Below, piece by piece: positions 1-7,808 of a DNA stretch of 51,524 bases. The stretch is from Euzebya sp. (GTDB lineage Bacteria; Actinomycetota; Nitriliruptoria; Euzebyales; Euzebyaceae), in contig NZ_CAXQBR010000083.1 in assembly GCF_964222135.1 (NCBI RefSeq), positions 1 to 51,524 of the forward strand, in the 5' to 3' direction. The translations under genes and the position numbers were made by a program. How positions within the stretch are numbered: position 1 is the first letter of the stretch; each line of letters begins with the position of its first letter. The notes under the pieces are model-generated. The model was given only the letters and a program-made list of their open reading frames with translations. It was not told the origin of the DNA and ran no database searches.

Positions 1-91
1 CGTACCGCTGCACCAACAGCACGACCCCGACCAGCCCGATCACCGCCATCGCGACCTTGAAGGCCACCTCTCTGGCGTCCACCTCACCCAC
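1..91 (-). CDS. Partial membrane protein, N-terminus only
   Basis: About 30 codons are inside the window. They start at a GTG whose complement lies at 89-91 and run off the left edge. The visible peptide has an acidic start (GEVDAREVAFK) followed by a hydrophobic segment (VAMAVIGLVGVVLLV), so it looks like a small membrane protein with a first transmembrane helix at residues 12-28. A G-run about 8 nt upstream could act as a weak ribosome site. It lies downstream of, and on the same strand as, the PH-domain pair. The family cannot be named from this fragment. Confidence 0.4.
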   Translation of the reverse strand, partial: MGEVDAREVAFKVAMAVIGLVGVVLLVQRY

Positions 92-224
92 GCGACAACC
101 CCCGTCGTCGACCACTCCCAGGCACCCAGCACGCTACAACCCCACCCCTCCCCTCCAACACCCTCCCTGTGGAGAACCACCGCGCAGGCCGACCCGCGGG
201 GCCTGCGCCGGCACGCCGACGAGC

Positions 225-1850
225 TCAGCCGGTCCGGGCCGGGCGGCGAGAGGCCTCGACGGCGTCGTGCACCGTGTCCGCCGTGAGGGCCATGGCGAGG
301 TCGGCGTCCACCTCGAGCATCCTCGGTCCGGCCCAGCCACCGGAGCGGGCGATGCCGATCTCGATGTCCGCCAGCCGCAGGCGGCGCTGGAACGGGCTGG
401 CCTGCACGGCCATGCGCTGGACCCGGCCGACCGGCACGTGCACGCGGCGACGGACCAGGACGCCGGTGCGGGACACGAGCACCCCCTCGACCTCGGTCCG
501 GCCGATCGCCCGCCAGTACGCGTGGGCGAGGGGGATGCCGACGGCCAGCCCCATGAGCCCGCTGACCGCCGGCGTCCACACCGGCGCGCCGGCGATGATC
601 GCCGCCCCTCCGGCGATGCCCAGCACCACGCCCACCACCACCCCCCTGAAGGTGTACCGGCGACGGGATCGTGCCGGCGGGCCCTCGAGATCGGCGTGCA
701 GCGGCACGTCGGATCCGAGCAGGTCGGCGATCAGGCGCTCGGCGTCCTCCCGCGGGGCGATGGGGAGCAGCAGGCCGGTGCCGGCGTCCTCCCCTCCGGC
801 CCGCCCGGCCAGGTCCGCCTTCACCGACGCCAGCCCGAAGGCGCGGCGCAGGGCGTTCTGCTCGAGGCGGAGGGATTGGATGCGACGCAGCGGGACGGTC
901 TCCAGCCGGTGCTCGATCAGCCCGCGGGAGATCCGCAGCTCGTCCGCGTCGCGGCTGATCGTGAAGTCCCAGAAGGCGACGACGGTCGCGGCGATGGAGA
1001 GGCCGAACACGACCAGCACGGCCACGACGGCGAGGATCGCGCCGAGGACCAGCCCGATGTCGGTCGGGATCGCCTCGATGGCGTCGTCGATGCGGTCGCC
1101 GACGATCTGCTGGGCACCACCGACGATCACGGCGACCACGCCGATGCGGCCCCCGGTGACTCCCGCCACCACGAGGTCTCGGACGCTCACCTGCGCGAGG
1201 ACCCGCGGCTGGGCATCCCGTCCCTGGACCGCGTCCTCGGCGCCCGCTCCGGTGGTCGAGCCGGCACCCGCGTCGGGGGAGGAGCGGCCTCCCTCACCCT
1301 CCACCTGAGCCTCAGACCTGGCGTGGCGGCCGGCGCGTGCTCGGGCGCCGATCAGGGCGGCCTGCAGCGCGAGGGCGGTCTGGGTGTCGAGCGCCTCGAG
1401 CTTCCCCTCGGTGTCCGAGCCGCCGATCGCCTCGACCTTCACGCGGACCACGCCGAAGGCCCGGTGCCACAGCGGGGTGACCAGGTCGACGGACTGCACC
1501 CGGTCGGCGGGGATGACCCGGCGTGACCGCTGGATCAGCCCCTTCTCGATGACGAGGGTGCCGCCCTCGACGGACCAGGTGAAGCGGTTCCACCAGATGG
1601 CGGCGCCGACGACCAGCAGGAGGCCGGCGCCGGCCGCCAGCAGCCCGCCGATCCCGAGCGGCCCGCCACCCAGGACGAACGCGATGACCAGTCCCGGGAG
1701 CTGCTGGAGCGGCCACAGCGCGATGACCGACGGGTGCAGCTGTCCGCCGAGCGGGGCCGCCGCCGGCCCGGGCACGCCGTCGGGCGGGGGGGAGCCGGGC
1801 GGCAGGGGACCGGGCGGCGGGGGCGGCGGGGGCTCAGATGCTGACGACAT
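225..1850 (-). CDS. YdbT-type PH-domain membrane protein
   Basis: A 541-residue protein with a Pro-rich cytosolic N-terminus, then pairs of hydrophobic helices (about 45-85, 260-310 and 420-455) alternating with three soluble modules. The soluble modules have the bacterial PH-like (bPH_2, formerly DUF304) pattern: VEGGTLVIEKGLIQRSRRV, then a Val/Ile-rich strand ending in an R-x-QS motif (RVQSVDL, RIQSLRL, RVQRMAV). This is the architecture of YdbT-like proteins, which work at the membrane with a smaller YdbS partner; their biochemical role is poorly known. I chose the ATG at 1850 because upstream codons lie inside the preceding gene and read as low-complexity Ser/Pro. The start overlaps the stop of that gene by 17 nt, so the pair is probably co-translated. 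Confidence 0.82.
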   Translation of the reverse strand: MSSASEPPPPPPPGPLPPGSPPPDGVPGPAAAPLGGQLHPSVIALWPLQQLPGLVIAFVLGGGPLGIGGLLAAGAGLLLVVGAAIWWNRFTWSVEGGTLVIEKGLIQRSRRVIPADRVQSVDLVTPLWHRAFGVVRVKVEAIGGSDTEGKLEALDTQTALALQAALIGARARAGRHARSEAQVEGEGGRSSPDAGAGSTTGAGAEDAVQGRDAQPRVLAQVSVRDLVVAGVTGGRIGVVAVIVGGAQQIVGDRIDDAIEAIPTDIGLVLGAILAVVAVLVVFGLSIAATVVAFWDFTISRDADELRISRGLIEHRLETVPLRRIQSLRLEQNALRRAFGLASVKADLAGRAGGEDAGTGLLLPIAPREDAERLIADLLGSDVPLHADLEGPPARSRRRYTFRGVVVGVVLGIAGGAAIIAGAPVWTPAVSGLMGLAVGIPLAHAYWRAIGRTEVEGVLVSRTGVLVRRRVHVPVGRVQRMAVQASPFQRRLRLADIEIGIARSGGWAGPRMLEVDADLAMALTADTVHDAVEASRRPARTG

Positions 1851-2325
1851 CGGGGTCCACGTCGGCGAGGCGCTCGCGGAGCTGCTCCGCCTCACCCTCC
1901 GCCAGTCCGGGGATGGTCGTCTCCGAGCCGACGGCGGCGGTGTGCAGCACCAGGGACGCCAGGCCGAGCCAGCGGTCGAAGGGGCCCTGGGAGGTGTCGA
2001 CGAACTGCAGGCGACTGAACGGCACGACCGTCGTCGTCCGCCACACGATGCCCTGGCGGACCCAGATGTCGTCGTCGCGCACCGCGTAGCGCCAGCGGCT
2101 GTACCGGAGGGGCGGCACCAGGGCAGCGCTCACGACGGCGACCAAGGCGATCCCACCGGCGATCCAGCCGCCGGGGGAGGGGACGAGCAGGGCTACGACG
2201 ACCGCGGCGATCACGACGATGCCGGCGCTGATCGCCCCGGAGATCCACCACACCGTCCGCACGCGCGGGTCCAGTGGTCGCAGGTCGGTGTCGGCCGGCG
2301 GTGAGGTGCGCACGGGGACCAGCAT
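1834..2325 (-). CDS. YdbS-type PH-domain membrane protein
   Basis: A 163-residue protein with two adjacent transmembrane helices (about 26-47 and 52-72) followed by one bPH_2 module. Recognisable pieces are the RYSRWRYAVRDDDIWVRQG strand pair, VVPFSRLQFVD and a C-terminal amphipathic part. The order, two helices then one PH-like domain, is that of the short YdbS partner of YdbT. The longer YdbT-like gene follows and overlaps it. The ATG at 2325 has only a poor GG-rich ribosome site. Function is inferred from the family only: a membrane-associated pair of unknown activity, sometimes linked to stress or antimicrobial-peptide response. Confidence 0.82.
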   Translation of the reverse strand: MLVPVRTSPPADTDLRPLDPRVRTVWWISGAISAGIVVIAAVVVALLVPSPGGWIAGGIALVAVVSAALVPPLRYSRWRYAVRDDDIWVRQGIVWRTTTVVPFSRLQFVDTSQGPFDRWLGLASLVLHTAAVGSETTIPGLAEGEAEQLRERLADVDPDVVSI

Positions 2326-2366
2326 GCCAGTCCGACCGGTGCCGTCTGTCGAGGCCAGGTGCCGGG

Positions 2367-4106
2367 TCAGTCGCCGGCGACGAAGAACCGCCAGGTGCCG
2401 TCAGCCTCGATCCCGACCCGCCAGCCGAGGTACCCGTCCTCGAGGTAGTCGCGTGGCCAGACGTGGAACTCGCCGTCGTCGACCGCGTGTGGCTGGGTCA
2501 GCAGGTCCGCCAGGATCCCGAGCACGTCGGTCCCCTCGGCCTGGAGCTGCTGGTAGTACGCGATCGGGTCGTCGGGGAAGCCGAAGCTGGCCGTGAACCG
2601 ACCGTCGGCGGGCAGCTGGGCGCGCAGCGCCTCCCAGTCGCCTGCGAGCGCGGCCTGCCGGAGCGCGGTGGCCGTCGCGGCCACCGCCGGCGGCACCGCC
2701 TCGGGCTCGACCGGCGCGATCGGCGTCGGCGTGCTGGTCGGCGTGGGCTCGCTGGTCGGCGACGGGGGAGCGGTGGGGGCCGCGGTCGGCTCGTCGCCTG
2801 GTGTGGCGCTGGGAGCTGCGGTCGGGGCGTCGGAGGCGTCGACGGGGTCCGTCCCCTCCTCGCGTGGACCCGCGCCGGCCACCAGGGCGACGGAGGTGGC
2901 CTGGGCCAGTGGAGGGCTCCAGGTCAACGCGTCGATCCCGTCAGAGATGGTCAGCAGGATCCTCTCCCCGGCGGCGATGATCGCCGTATCACCGAGTGCG
3001 TCGAAGGACAGGGGCCGCTCCGGCGTCCACGTGAGCGCCTCGAGCCCGGTGCTGGCCGGCGGCCCCCCGATCGATGCGGCGTCGAACCGGCCGTGGACGA
3101 TGTCGCGGTCGTCAGCGTCCTGGGCGGCGGGATGCGAACGGCCGACGAACCACCCACCGGCGACGTCGAGCAGCGGATCCACGCCTCCGGGAGGCGTGAT
3201 CACGTCCGGCGCGGGGTCGACCGGCGGCACCGTCAGCGCACCGTCGCCCGTCCGCACGGTGGGGACGGTGAACAGGCCTTCCTCACCACCGGTCGTGACC
3301 GCGCGCATGCTGAGCGCGCCGGTGCCCTCGGTGTCCCCTCCGTCGGGGGCCACCGTCCACTGGACGGGGACGGGGTCGACCAGGGAACCGAGTCCGACCT
3401 CTGCGGACTGGACCGAACCCGTCACCGGGCCCTCCTCGTCCCAGTCGACGACGTCGAGCGCGGCGTCCCCGCCGGCGCTCGGCGTGGCTAGCCACGCCGC
3501 AGCGGCACCGTCGTCGGCGAACACCGGTGCGCTCGTGCACGTCCCGGACGTCGAGGGATCGACCGTGCCGGCGCCGACGGCCTCCGACCCCTCGACGCGG
3601 AGCCAGTACAGCTCGCCGCAGTCCTGGTCCTCACCCTCGGGATCCACGCGGTACAGGACGGCGAAGTCGTCGACCGTGCTGCCAGGCCGCGCGACCACGT
3701 CGGTGATCGGACCCCGCGCCTCGTCCACGGGCGTCCAGAGCAGATCGCCCTGCAGGTCCGCGACGTGGATGGCCTCGCCGTCGGTGTAGAGGATCGCCCC
3801 CGCGTCGCTCGCAGCCGGGGCCGGCACGGCCGTGGCCGACGGGTCGACGGGGACGGCCGGTTCGGCGGGGGACTCGGCCACGCCGGGCGGGGCGAACTCG
3901 ACGACGGGGTCGCCGCCGAGCGGCAGCACGACCACCGCGACGATCGCCGCAGCGACGCCGGCCATGGCCAACGCCCCGCCCCCGACGGCCATGCGCCGAC
4001 GGCGCAGGCGCCGCTGGACCCGCCACCACGCCTGTGGGTCGGGCGTGATCGAGTCCGCGGTGCGGGTCAGCCCCTCGCGCAGCCGTTCCTCGAACCGGTC
4101 GCTCAT
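2367..4106 (-). CDS. Membrane-anchored partner of ECF sigma factor, putative anti-sigma
   Basis: A 579-residue protein. Residues 1-40 are cytosolic and basic at the end (RRLRRRRM), 41-62 form one transmembrane helix, and the rest is extracytoplasmic. About 90-395 is repetitive, rich in Asp, Gly and Val, and propeller-like. Residues about 410-455 are a Pro/Thr/Ser linker (TSEPTPTSTPTPIAP). The last 120 residues form a small C-terminal domain ending TWRFFVAGD. No zinc-binding HxxxCxxC motif is present, so it is not a classic ZAS anti-sigma factor. Its ATG overlaps the stop of the sigma gene (ATGA), so the two are translationally coupled. Topology and context suggest an envelope sensor that holds or tunes the sigma factor, but no domain here proves that. 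Confidence 0.6.
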   Translation of the reverse strand: MSDRFEERLREGLTRTADSITPDPQAWWRVQRRLRRRRMAVGGGALAMAGVAAAIVAVVVLPLGGDPVVEFAPPGVAESPAEPAVPVDPSATAVPAPAASDAGAILYTDGEAIHVADLQGDLLWTPVDEARGPITDVVARPGSTVDDFAVLYRVDPEGEDQDCGELYWLRVEGSEAVGAGTVDPSTSGTCTSAPVFADDGAAAAWLATPSAGGDAALDVVDWDEEGPVTGSVQSAEVGLGSLVDPVPVQWTVAPDGGDTEGTGALSMRAVTTGGEEGLFTVPTVRTGDGALTVPPVDPAPDVITPPGGVDPLLDVAGGWFVGRSHPAAQDADDRDIVHGRFDAASIGGPPASTGLEALTWTPERPLSFDALGDTAIIAAGERILLTISDGIDALTWSPPLAQATSVALVAGAGPREEGTDPVDASDAPTAAPSATPGDEPTAAPTAPPSPTSEPTPTSTPTPIAPVEPEAVPPAVAATATALRQAALAGDWEALRAQLPADGRFTASFGFPDDPIAYYQQLQAEGTDVLGILADLLTQPHAVDDGEFHVWPRDYLEDGYLGWRVGIEADGTWRFFVAGD

Positions 4107-4618
4107 GCCGATCCCTCCACCATCGTCCTCAGCGCGGCCAGGCCGCGGTGCACGCTCGACTTGACCGTGCCCTCGCTGATGCCCAGGGCCGCCGCGGTCT
4201 CGGCCACCGACAGGTCCTCGTAGTAGCGCAGCACAACCGCCGCGCGGGTCCGCTCGGGCAGCCTGGCCAGCGCGGCCAGCATCTGGTCGTGGTCGGCGAT
4301 CCGGTCCTCGTGGGCCAACCCGCCGCGGTCGTCGCCGCGACGCCGCTGCCGCTCCCGCCGCACCAGCGCCAACCTGCGGAACCCCGAGTTCACCTCGTTC
4401 ACGACCGCCCGGCGGATGTAGGCGCCGACGTCGTCGATCTGGCCATCCCTCACCCTCTTGTTGACCTTGACCCAGACGTCGGCGACCGCGTCCTCGGCCC
4501 GCTCGCGGTCGCCGCAGAGCAGGTAGGCCAACCGGACCGCGCGGTCGTGGTGCGCGATGAACGCCTGCTCGAGCGGGTCGGTCACCCGAGCGGCCAGCGA
4601 TGGTGCGGACATGTGCAT
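4103..4618 (-). CDS. ECF (SigE-family) RNA polymerase sigma factor
   Basis: A group 4 sigma factor of about 171 residues. Region 2 is visible near residues 15-70 (FIAHHDRAVRLAYLLCGD, then AEDAVADVWVKV). Region 4 has LARLPERTRAAVVLRYYED followed by the helix-turn-helix VAETAAALGISEGTVKSSV. The arrangement matches the actinobacterial SigE-like ECF group. The frame stays open to 4660, but the conserved part begins close to the two ATGs at 4618 and 4612, so I take 4618. Neither has a good ribosome site: the strong GGAGGGG lies about 25 nt upstream, in front of an out-of-frame ATG. The gene ends in an ATGA overlap with its membrane partner, and it is divergent from the oxidoreductase at 4712. Confidence 0.88.
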   Translation of the reverse strand: MHMSAPSLAARVTDPLEQAFIAHHDRAVRLAYLLCGDRERAEDAVADVWVKVNKRVRDGQIDDVGAYIRRAVVNEVNSGFRRLALVRRERQRRRGDDRGGLAHEDRIADHDQMLAALARLPERTRAAVVLRYYEDLSVAETAAALGISEGTVKSSVHRGLAALRTMVEGSA

Positions 4619-4697
4619 CTCATGAGGTCCAGACGCATGACCCCTCCGTCGGGTTGACACGACTTCTCCGGGAGCGGGGGCGGCACCGCCGACCTAG

Positions 4698-4703
4698 TAG
4701 GCT
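4698..4703 (+). promoter_or_regulatory. -10 box of a leaderless promoter
   Basis: TAGGCT lies 8 nt before the ATG at 4712, with no Shine-Dalgarno between. A TTGACA at 4654-4659 is too far upstream (38 nt) to be its -35 element. Confidence 0.5.
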
Positions 4704-4711
4704 CCCGGGCC

Positions 4712-5653
4712 ATGTTGCGTTGGGGAATCCTTGGCGTGGGCGGCGTGGCGGAGGAATCCGTCGCGCCGGCGATGCGCGCGGTCGGCCACGACCTGGCGGT
4801 GGTGGCGGGGGCGACGCTCACCGGCTCACAGCAGTTCGCCGCCACCCAGGGCGTCCGGCGGGCCCGGCGTGAGTACGAGGACGTCATCGGCGCCCGGGAC
4901 GTCGACGCGGTGTTCGTGGCCCTGCCGACCGCGGAGCGCGAGACGTGGGTCGTCCAGGCCCTCGACGCCGGCAAGCACGTCCTGTGCCTCAAGCCGCTGT
5001 CGACCGACGCCGACGGCGCGGCCCGGATGGCGGCCGCCGCGGCGCGGGGTGGGCAGCTCATCCTGATGGAGGCGCTCCCCCTGCGCTTCCACCCGCGGAC
5101 CGCCGCCCTGCTCGAGCTGGTCCGCTCCGGTGGGATCGGCGCGGTCCGGCTGGTCAGCGCCACGTCCGCCTACCCGATGACCGACGCGGACAGCTACCAC
5201 GCGGACCCCTCCAGGGGAGGGGGCGCGCTCCTCGACGTCGGTGCGGACCTCGTCAGCCTGGTCCGGTGGGTCGTCGGGGAGGAGCCCGACGTCGTCCGCG
5301 CCGTCACCCGCCGCTGGGCGTCGGGGGCGGACGCGACGACGAGCGCGGTGATGGGGTTCCCGTCCGGGTGCACGGCCAGCCTGCACGCGAGCTTCGACTC
5401 CGCGCGGCACTCGACGCTCGAGATCGTGGGCTCCGACGGGACCCTCAGGATGCCCCGGCCGTTCACCGCCGGCCCGGGCGACCAGGCCGCGCTCCTGCGC
5501 AGCGACGAGGTGATCGGGACGTGGCGTGCCGACCCGTGGGAGCGGCTGCTCGACGCCTTCGAGCAGGCGACCAAGGGCGTCCAGCCCCCGATCGACGTGG
5601 AAGACGCGGTCGCGACCGCCCACGTCATCGACTGGATCGCCGCGTCGAGCTGA
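4712..5653 (+). CDS. Gfo/Idh/MocA-family oxidoreductase
   Basis: A 313-residue NAD(P)-dependent dehydrogenase of the Gfo/Idh/MocA type, acting in the cytoplasm on an unidentified sugar or sugar-like substrate. The Rossmann start is RWGILGVGGVAEE (residues 3-15), the AVFVALPT strand is near 66-73, and the loop GKHVLCLKPLSTD is near 87-99. The C-terminal domain has MEALPLRFHPR and GGGALLDVGAD. The usual EKP catalytic-loop motif reads LKP here: the acidic residue is replaced by Leu while the Lys is kept, which may mark a divergent subgroup. Transcription appears leaderless. It stands alone, divergent from the sigma operon and convergent with the siderophore-binding gene, whose stop is only 12 nt away. 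Confidence 0.82.
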   Translation: MLRWGILGVGGVAEESVAPAMRAVGHDLAVVAGATLTGSQQFAATQGVRRARREYEDVIGARDVDAVFVALPTAERETWVVQALDAGKHVLCLKPLSTDADGAARMAAAAARGGQLILMEALPLRFHPRTAALLELVRSGGIGAVRLVSATSAYPMTDADSYHADPSRGGGALLDVGADLVSLVRWVVGEEPDVVRAVTRRWASGADATTSAVMGFPSGCTASLHASFDSARHSTLEIVGSDGTLRMPRPFTAGPGDQAALLRSDEVIGTWRADPWERLLDAFEQATKGVQPPIDVEDAVATAHVIDWIAASS

Positions 5654-5665
5654 TCCGCTGGGCGG

Positions 5666-6679
5666 TCAGCCCGCTGCGGCGGCGGCGATCTCGAGGGCGG
5701 GGCGGATCAACGCGAGGGAGTGCGGGACCGACCGCGGCGTCGGTGTGTTCAGTCCCACCACGTCGGAGTAGTCGAGCTGGGCCACCGAGCCCCTCGCCAC
5801 CGCGGGCAGCTGGTCCCACCCCGGCAGGTCGGCCGGGTCGCCGTCGTTCGCGAACACGACCAGGACGTCGCTGTCGAGCATGCCGACCTGCTCGAGGCTG
5901 AGCTGCGTCCGGCCGACCGTCCCGTCGGCGGCGGCCAGGATCTCTGGGTCGAGCTCGAGCCCGAGGTCGGTGAACAGCACGCTCGATCCGTCCTCGACGT
6001 CGGCCACCACGTAGATCGAGTCGCTCGGGACGTAGTTGGCCAGGGCGAACGTCTGCCCGTCGAGCCCGGGGAGCTCAGCCGCGGTGTCGGCGACGAGCGC
6101 TTCGACGCGGTCGATCACGTCCTCACCCGTCCCCGGCTGGCCGAGCACGTCGTCGACGGCGAGGGCCAGGTCCTGCCACGCCTGCACCTGGCGCTCGGTC
6201 GGCGCGGGGAGGGTGGGGGCGATCGCGCTCAGCCGCTCGTAGTCCGCGACCTCGGTCACCTGGAACGTCACGGTGATCAGGTCGGGGTCGAGGGCGGCGA
6301 TCTGCTCGTACGGGATGCCGTCGGAGGTGTCCAGCTGCTCGACGTCGGCGAGCGCGTCGGCCTGCCACGGGTGGACCCCGTCGCCGGACGCCAGGTCGTC
6401 CGCGGCCACGGCGACGGGGGTGACGCCCAGCTCCAGCAGGACGTCGGTCCACTGCAGGTCGAGGCTCACGACCCGCTCGGGCACGCCCTCGACGGTCGTC
6501 GACCCGAAGACGTGGTCGACGGTGACCGCACCCGTCGGCGCGGTCGGTGCCGCCGTCGTGTCGCCCGGGGACGTGCCGGGGCTCGCGGCGGTGCCGGATG
6601 CGGTTGCCGTGTCCGACGTGCCACCGCAGGCGGCGAGGAGCAGGCAGAGCAGGACGGTGGCGGAGGCGCGGGTGATCAT
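5666..6679 (-). CDS. Iron-siderophore ABC transporter substrate-binding lipoprotein
   Basis: A 337-residue lipoprotein. Its signal peptide ends in the lipobox LLAAC (Cys about residue 18), followed by a Thr/Ala/Ser-rich tether. The mature part is a class III periplasmic-binding fold: VPERVVSLDLQWTDVLLELG, LDPDLITV, a long central helix, DSDVLVVFAND and VGLNTPTPRSVPHSLALI. This is the pattern of FecB/FepB/FatB-like receptors that capture ferric siderophores on the outer face of the membrane. No permease or ATPase genes are adjacent, so this is an orphan receptor that must use a transporter encoded elsewhere. A DtxR/IdeR-type operator lies immediately upstream and supports iron-repressed expression. 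Confidence 0.85.
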   Translation of the reverse strand: MITRASATVLLCLLLAACGGTSDTATASGTAASPGTSPGDTTAAPTAPTGAVTVDHVFGSTTVEGVPERVVSLDLQWTDVLLELGVTPVAVAADDLASGDGVHPWQADALADVEQLDTSDGIPYEQIAALDPDLITVTFQVTEVADYERLSAIAPTLPAPTERQVQAWQDLALAVDDVLGQPGTGEDVIDRVEALVADTAAELPGLDGQTFALANYVPSDSIYVVADVEDGSSVLFTDLGLELDPEILAAADGTVGRTQLSLEQVGMLDSDVLVVFANDGDPADLPGWDQLPAVARGSVAQLDYSDVVGLNTPTPRSVPHSLALIRPALEIAAAAAG

Positions 6680-6690
6680 GCCGCAGATAC

Positions 6691-6709
6691 TGAGGTGAAC
6701 CTAACCTGC
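6691..6709 (-). promoter_or_regulatory. DtxR/IdeR-type iron box
   Basis: The plus-strand sequence tgaggtgaacctaacctgc is an imperfect palindrome. It matches the published actinobacterial iron box (TTAGGTTAGSCTAACCTAA) at 14 of 19 positions by my count. It ends 12 nt before the ATG of the siderophore-binding gene and abuts a GTATCT that can serve as the -10, so a bound iron-loaded repressor would cover the promoter. Confidence 0.75.
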
Positions 6710-6758
6710 GGCGCAAGTCGAAGGGGCGCCGGTCCGGGATCGGACCGGCGGGGACCGC

Positions 6759-7277
6759 TCAGGAGACCCGGTCGGCGACCCGCTCCGGCACGTGTTCGGC
6801 CATGTCGGCGACGTGGTCGGCCAGGTGGCCGACTTCGGACCAGCCGTCGGCGACGCGCTCTGCCACACCGTCGCGGATCCGCTCCCACCGCGAACGCGGT
6901 CGCTGGCGGCGACGGCGCAGGACCTCGATCCCGACGGCCAGCCCGACGATGCCGAGCGCGATCCGCAGGGGCGTGGAGGTCAGGAACGACCCGCCCTCGT
7001 CCCGTGCTGCGGCCACCTGGGCCTCGGCGGCCTCGGCGGCCCGGTCACCGGAGGGGTCGGTCTCGTCGATGCCGTACTTCGCGGCGAACTTGTCGAGGTC
7101 CGGCTTGTCCTGATCGCCGCCGGACGACGGGCCCGGTCGGTTGTCGGGCGGCACGGTGCCCGGGCTGCCGTCGGCGGCCGGGAACCGCTCGGCCTCGAGC
7201 TCGTCACCGATGGCATCCGGGTTCACCGACGATGCCTGGCCGCTGCGTCGCAGTTCGGGTTGCTGTGGGTTCGACAT
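6759..7277 (-). CDS. Hypothetical single-pass membrane protein
   Basis: A 172-residue protein of unknown function. The N-terminal 75 residues are hydrophilic and disordered-looking (Pro, Gly, Asp). A helix DLDKFAAKYGIDE is followed by an Ala/Glu-rich segment, and residues about 104-122 form a single hydrophobic helix (LRIALGIVGLAVGIEVL). A basic stop-transfer stretch follows (RRRRQRPRSRW), then a C-terminal amphipathic region with repeated DHVAD/ERVAD words, possibly a coiled coil. The ATG at 7277 is preceded by GGGAAGGG. The frame remains open far upstream, but those codons lie over the Nudix gene and are discarded. It is divergent from the Nudix gene. Confidence 0.6.
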   Translation of the reverse strand: MSNPQQPELRRSGQASSVNPDAIGDELEAERFPAADGSPGTVPPDNRPGPSSGGDQDKPDLDKFAAKYGIDETDPSGDRAAEAAEAQVAAARDEGGSFLTSTPLRIALGIVGLAVGIEVLRRRRQRPRSRWERIRDGVAERVADGWSEVGHLADHVADMAEHVPERVADRVS

Positions 7278-7361
7278 AGGTTGGCACCCTTCCCGGGGGA
7301 CGCGGCGACGACCCATGCCCACCCCGACACCCCGTCCGCTCGCCACCGGAGACCGTCCACC

Positions 7362-7808
7362 ATGGCCCACGAGACCACCGCAGCGCACGACCTGACGCCG
7401 GAGGTGTGGGCCGCCGGCGGGGTGGTGTGGCGCCGCGGCGACGGCCGGGAGACGGGCCCGGAGGTCCTGCTCGTGCACCGACCGAAGTACGACGACTGGT
7501 CGCTGCCGAAGGGGAAGCTCGATCCGGGGGAGGGGTGGGAGACCGCGGCGCTCCGCGAGATCGCCGAGGAGACCGGGGTGGACGGCCGGCTCGGACCGTC
7601 CCTCGGCGAGGTCCGCTACACCGATCACAAGGGCCGGTTGAAGGCGGTCCGGTGGTGGGCGGTCGAGGCGACGAGCGCGGGCCGACCGGTGGACGAGGAC
7701 GAGATCGACGCGCTCCGCTGGGTGCCGCTCGACGACGCCGACTCGTCGGTGGACTACGACACCGACCGCGAGGTCCTGGCCCGCTTCCGCGCTACCGTGA
7801 ACCCGTGA
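7362..7808 (+). CDS. Nudix hydrolase
   Basis: A 148-residue Nudix protein that cleaves a nucleoside diphosphate linked to another moiety. The Nudix box is perfect: G-x5-E-x7-REUxEExGU is seen as GKLDPGE followed by REIAEETGV, around residues 48-70. SLPKGKLDPGEGWE precedes it, and the flanking sheet (WAAGGVVWRR, VLLVHRPKYDDW) fits the MutT/Ap4A-hydrolase group. The start ATG has GGAG 10 nt upstream. The 3' end overlaps the GTG of the next (degraded) gene by 4 nt. The substrate cannot be deduced. Confidence 0.9.
   Translation: MAHETTAAHDLTPEVWAAGGVVWRRGDGRETGPEVLLVHRPKYDDWSLPKGKLDPGEGWETAALREIAEETGVDGRLGPSLGEVRYTDHKGRLKAVRWWAVEATSAGRPVDEDEIDALRWVPLDDADSSVDYDTDREVLARFRATVNP
7793..7798 (+). promoter_or_regulatory. 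-10 box of a leaderless promoter inside the Nudix gene
   Basis: TACCGT lies 6 nt before the GTG at 7805. It lets the downstream (degraded) gene be transcribed independently of the Nudix gene. Confidence 0.4.

Noticed and set aside
4654-4703. TTGACA (4654) plus TAGGCT (4698) as one promoter
   Set aside because: The spacing of 38 bp is far outside the 16-19 bp that sigma-70 polymerase accepts.
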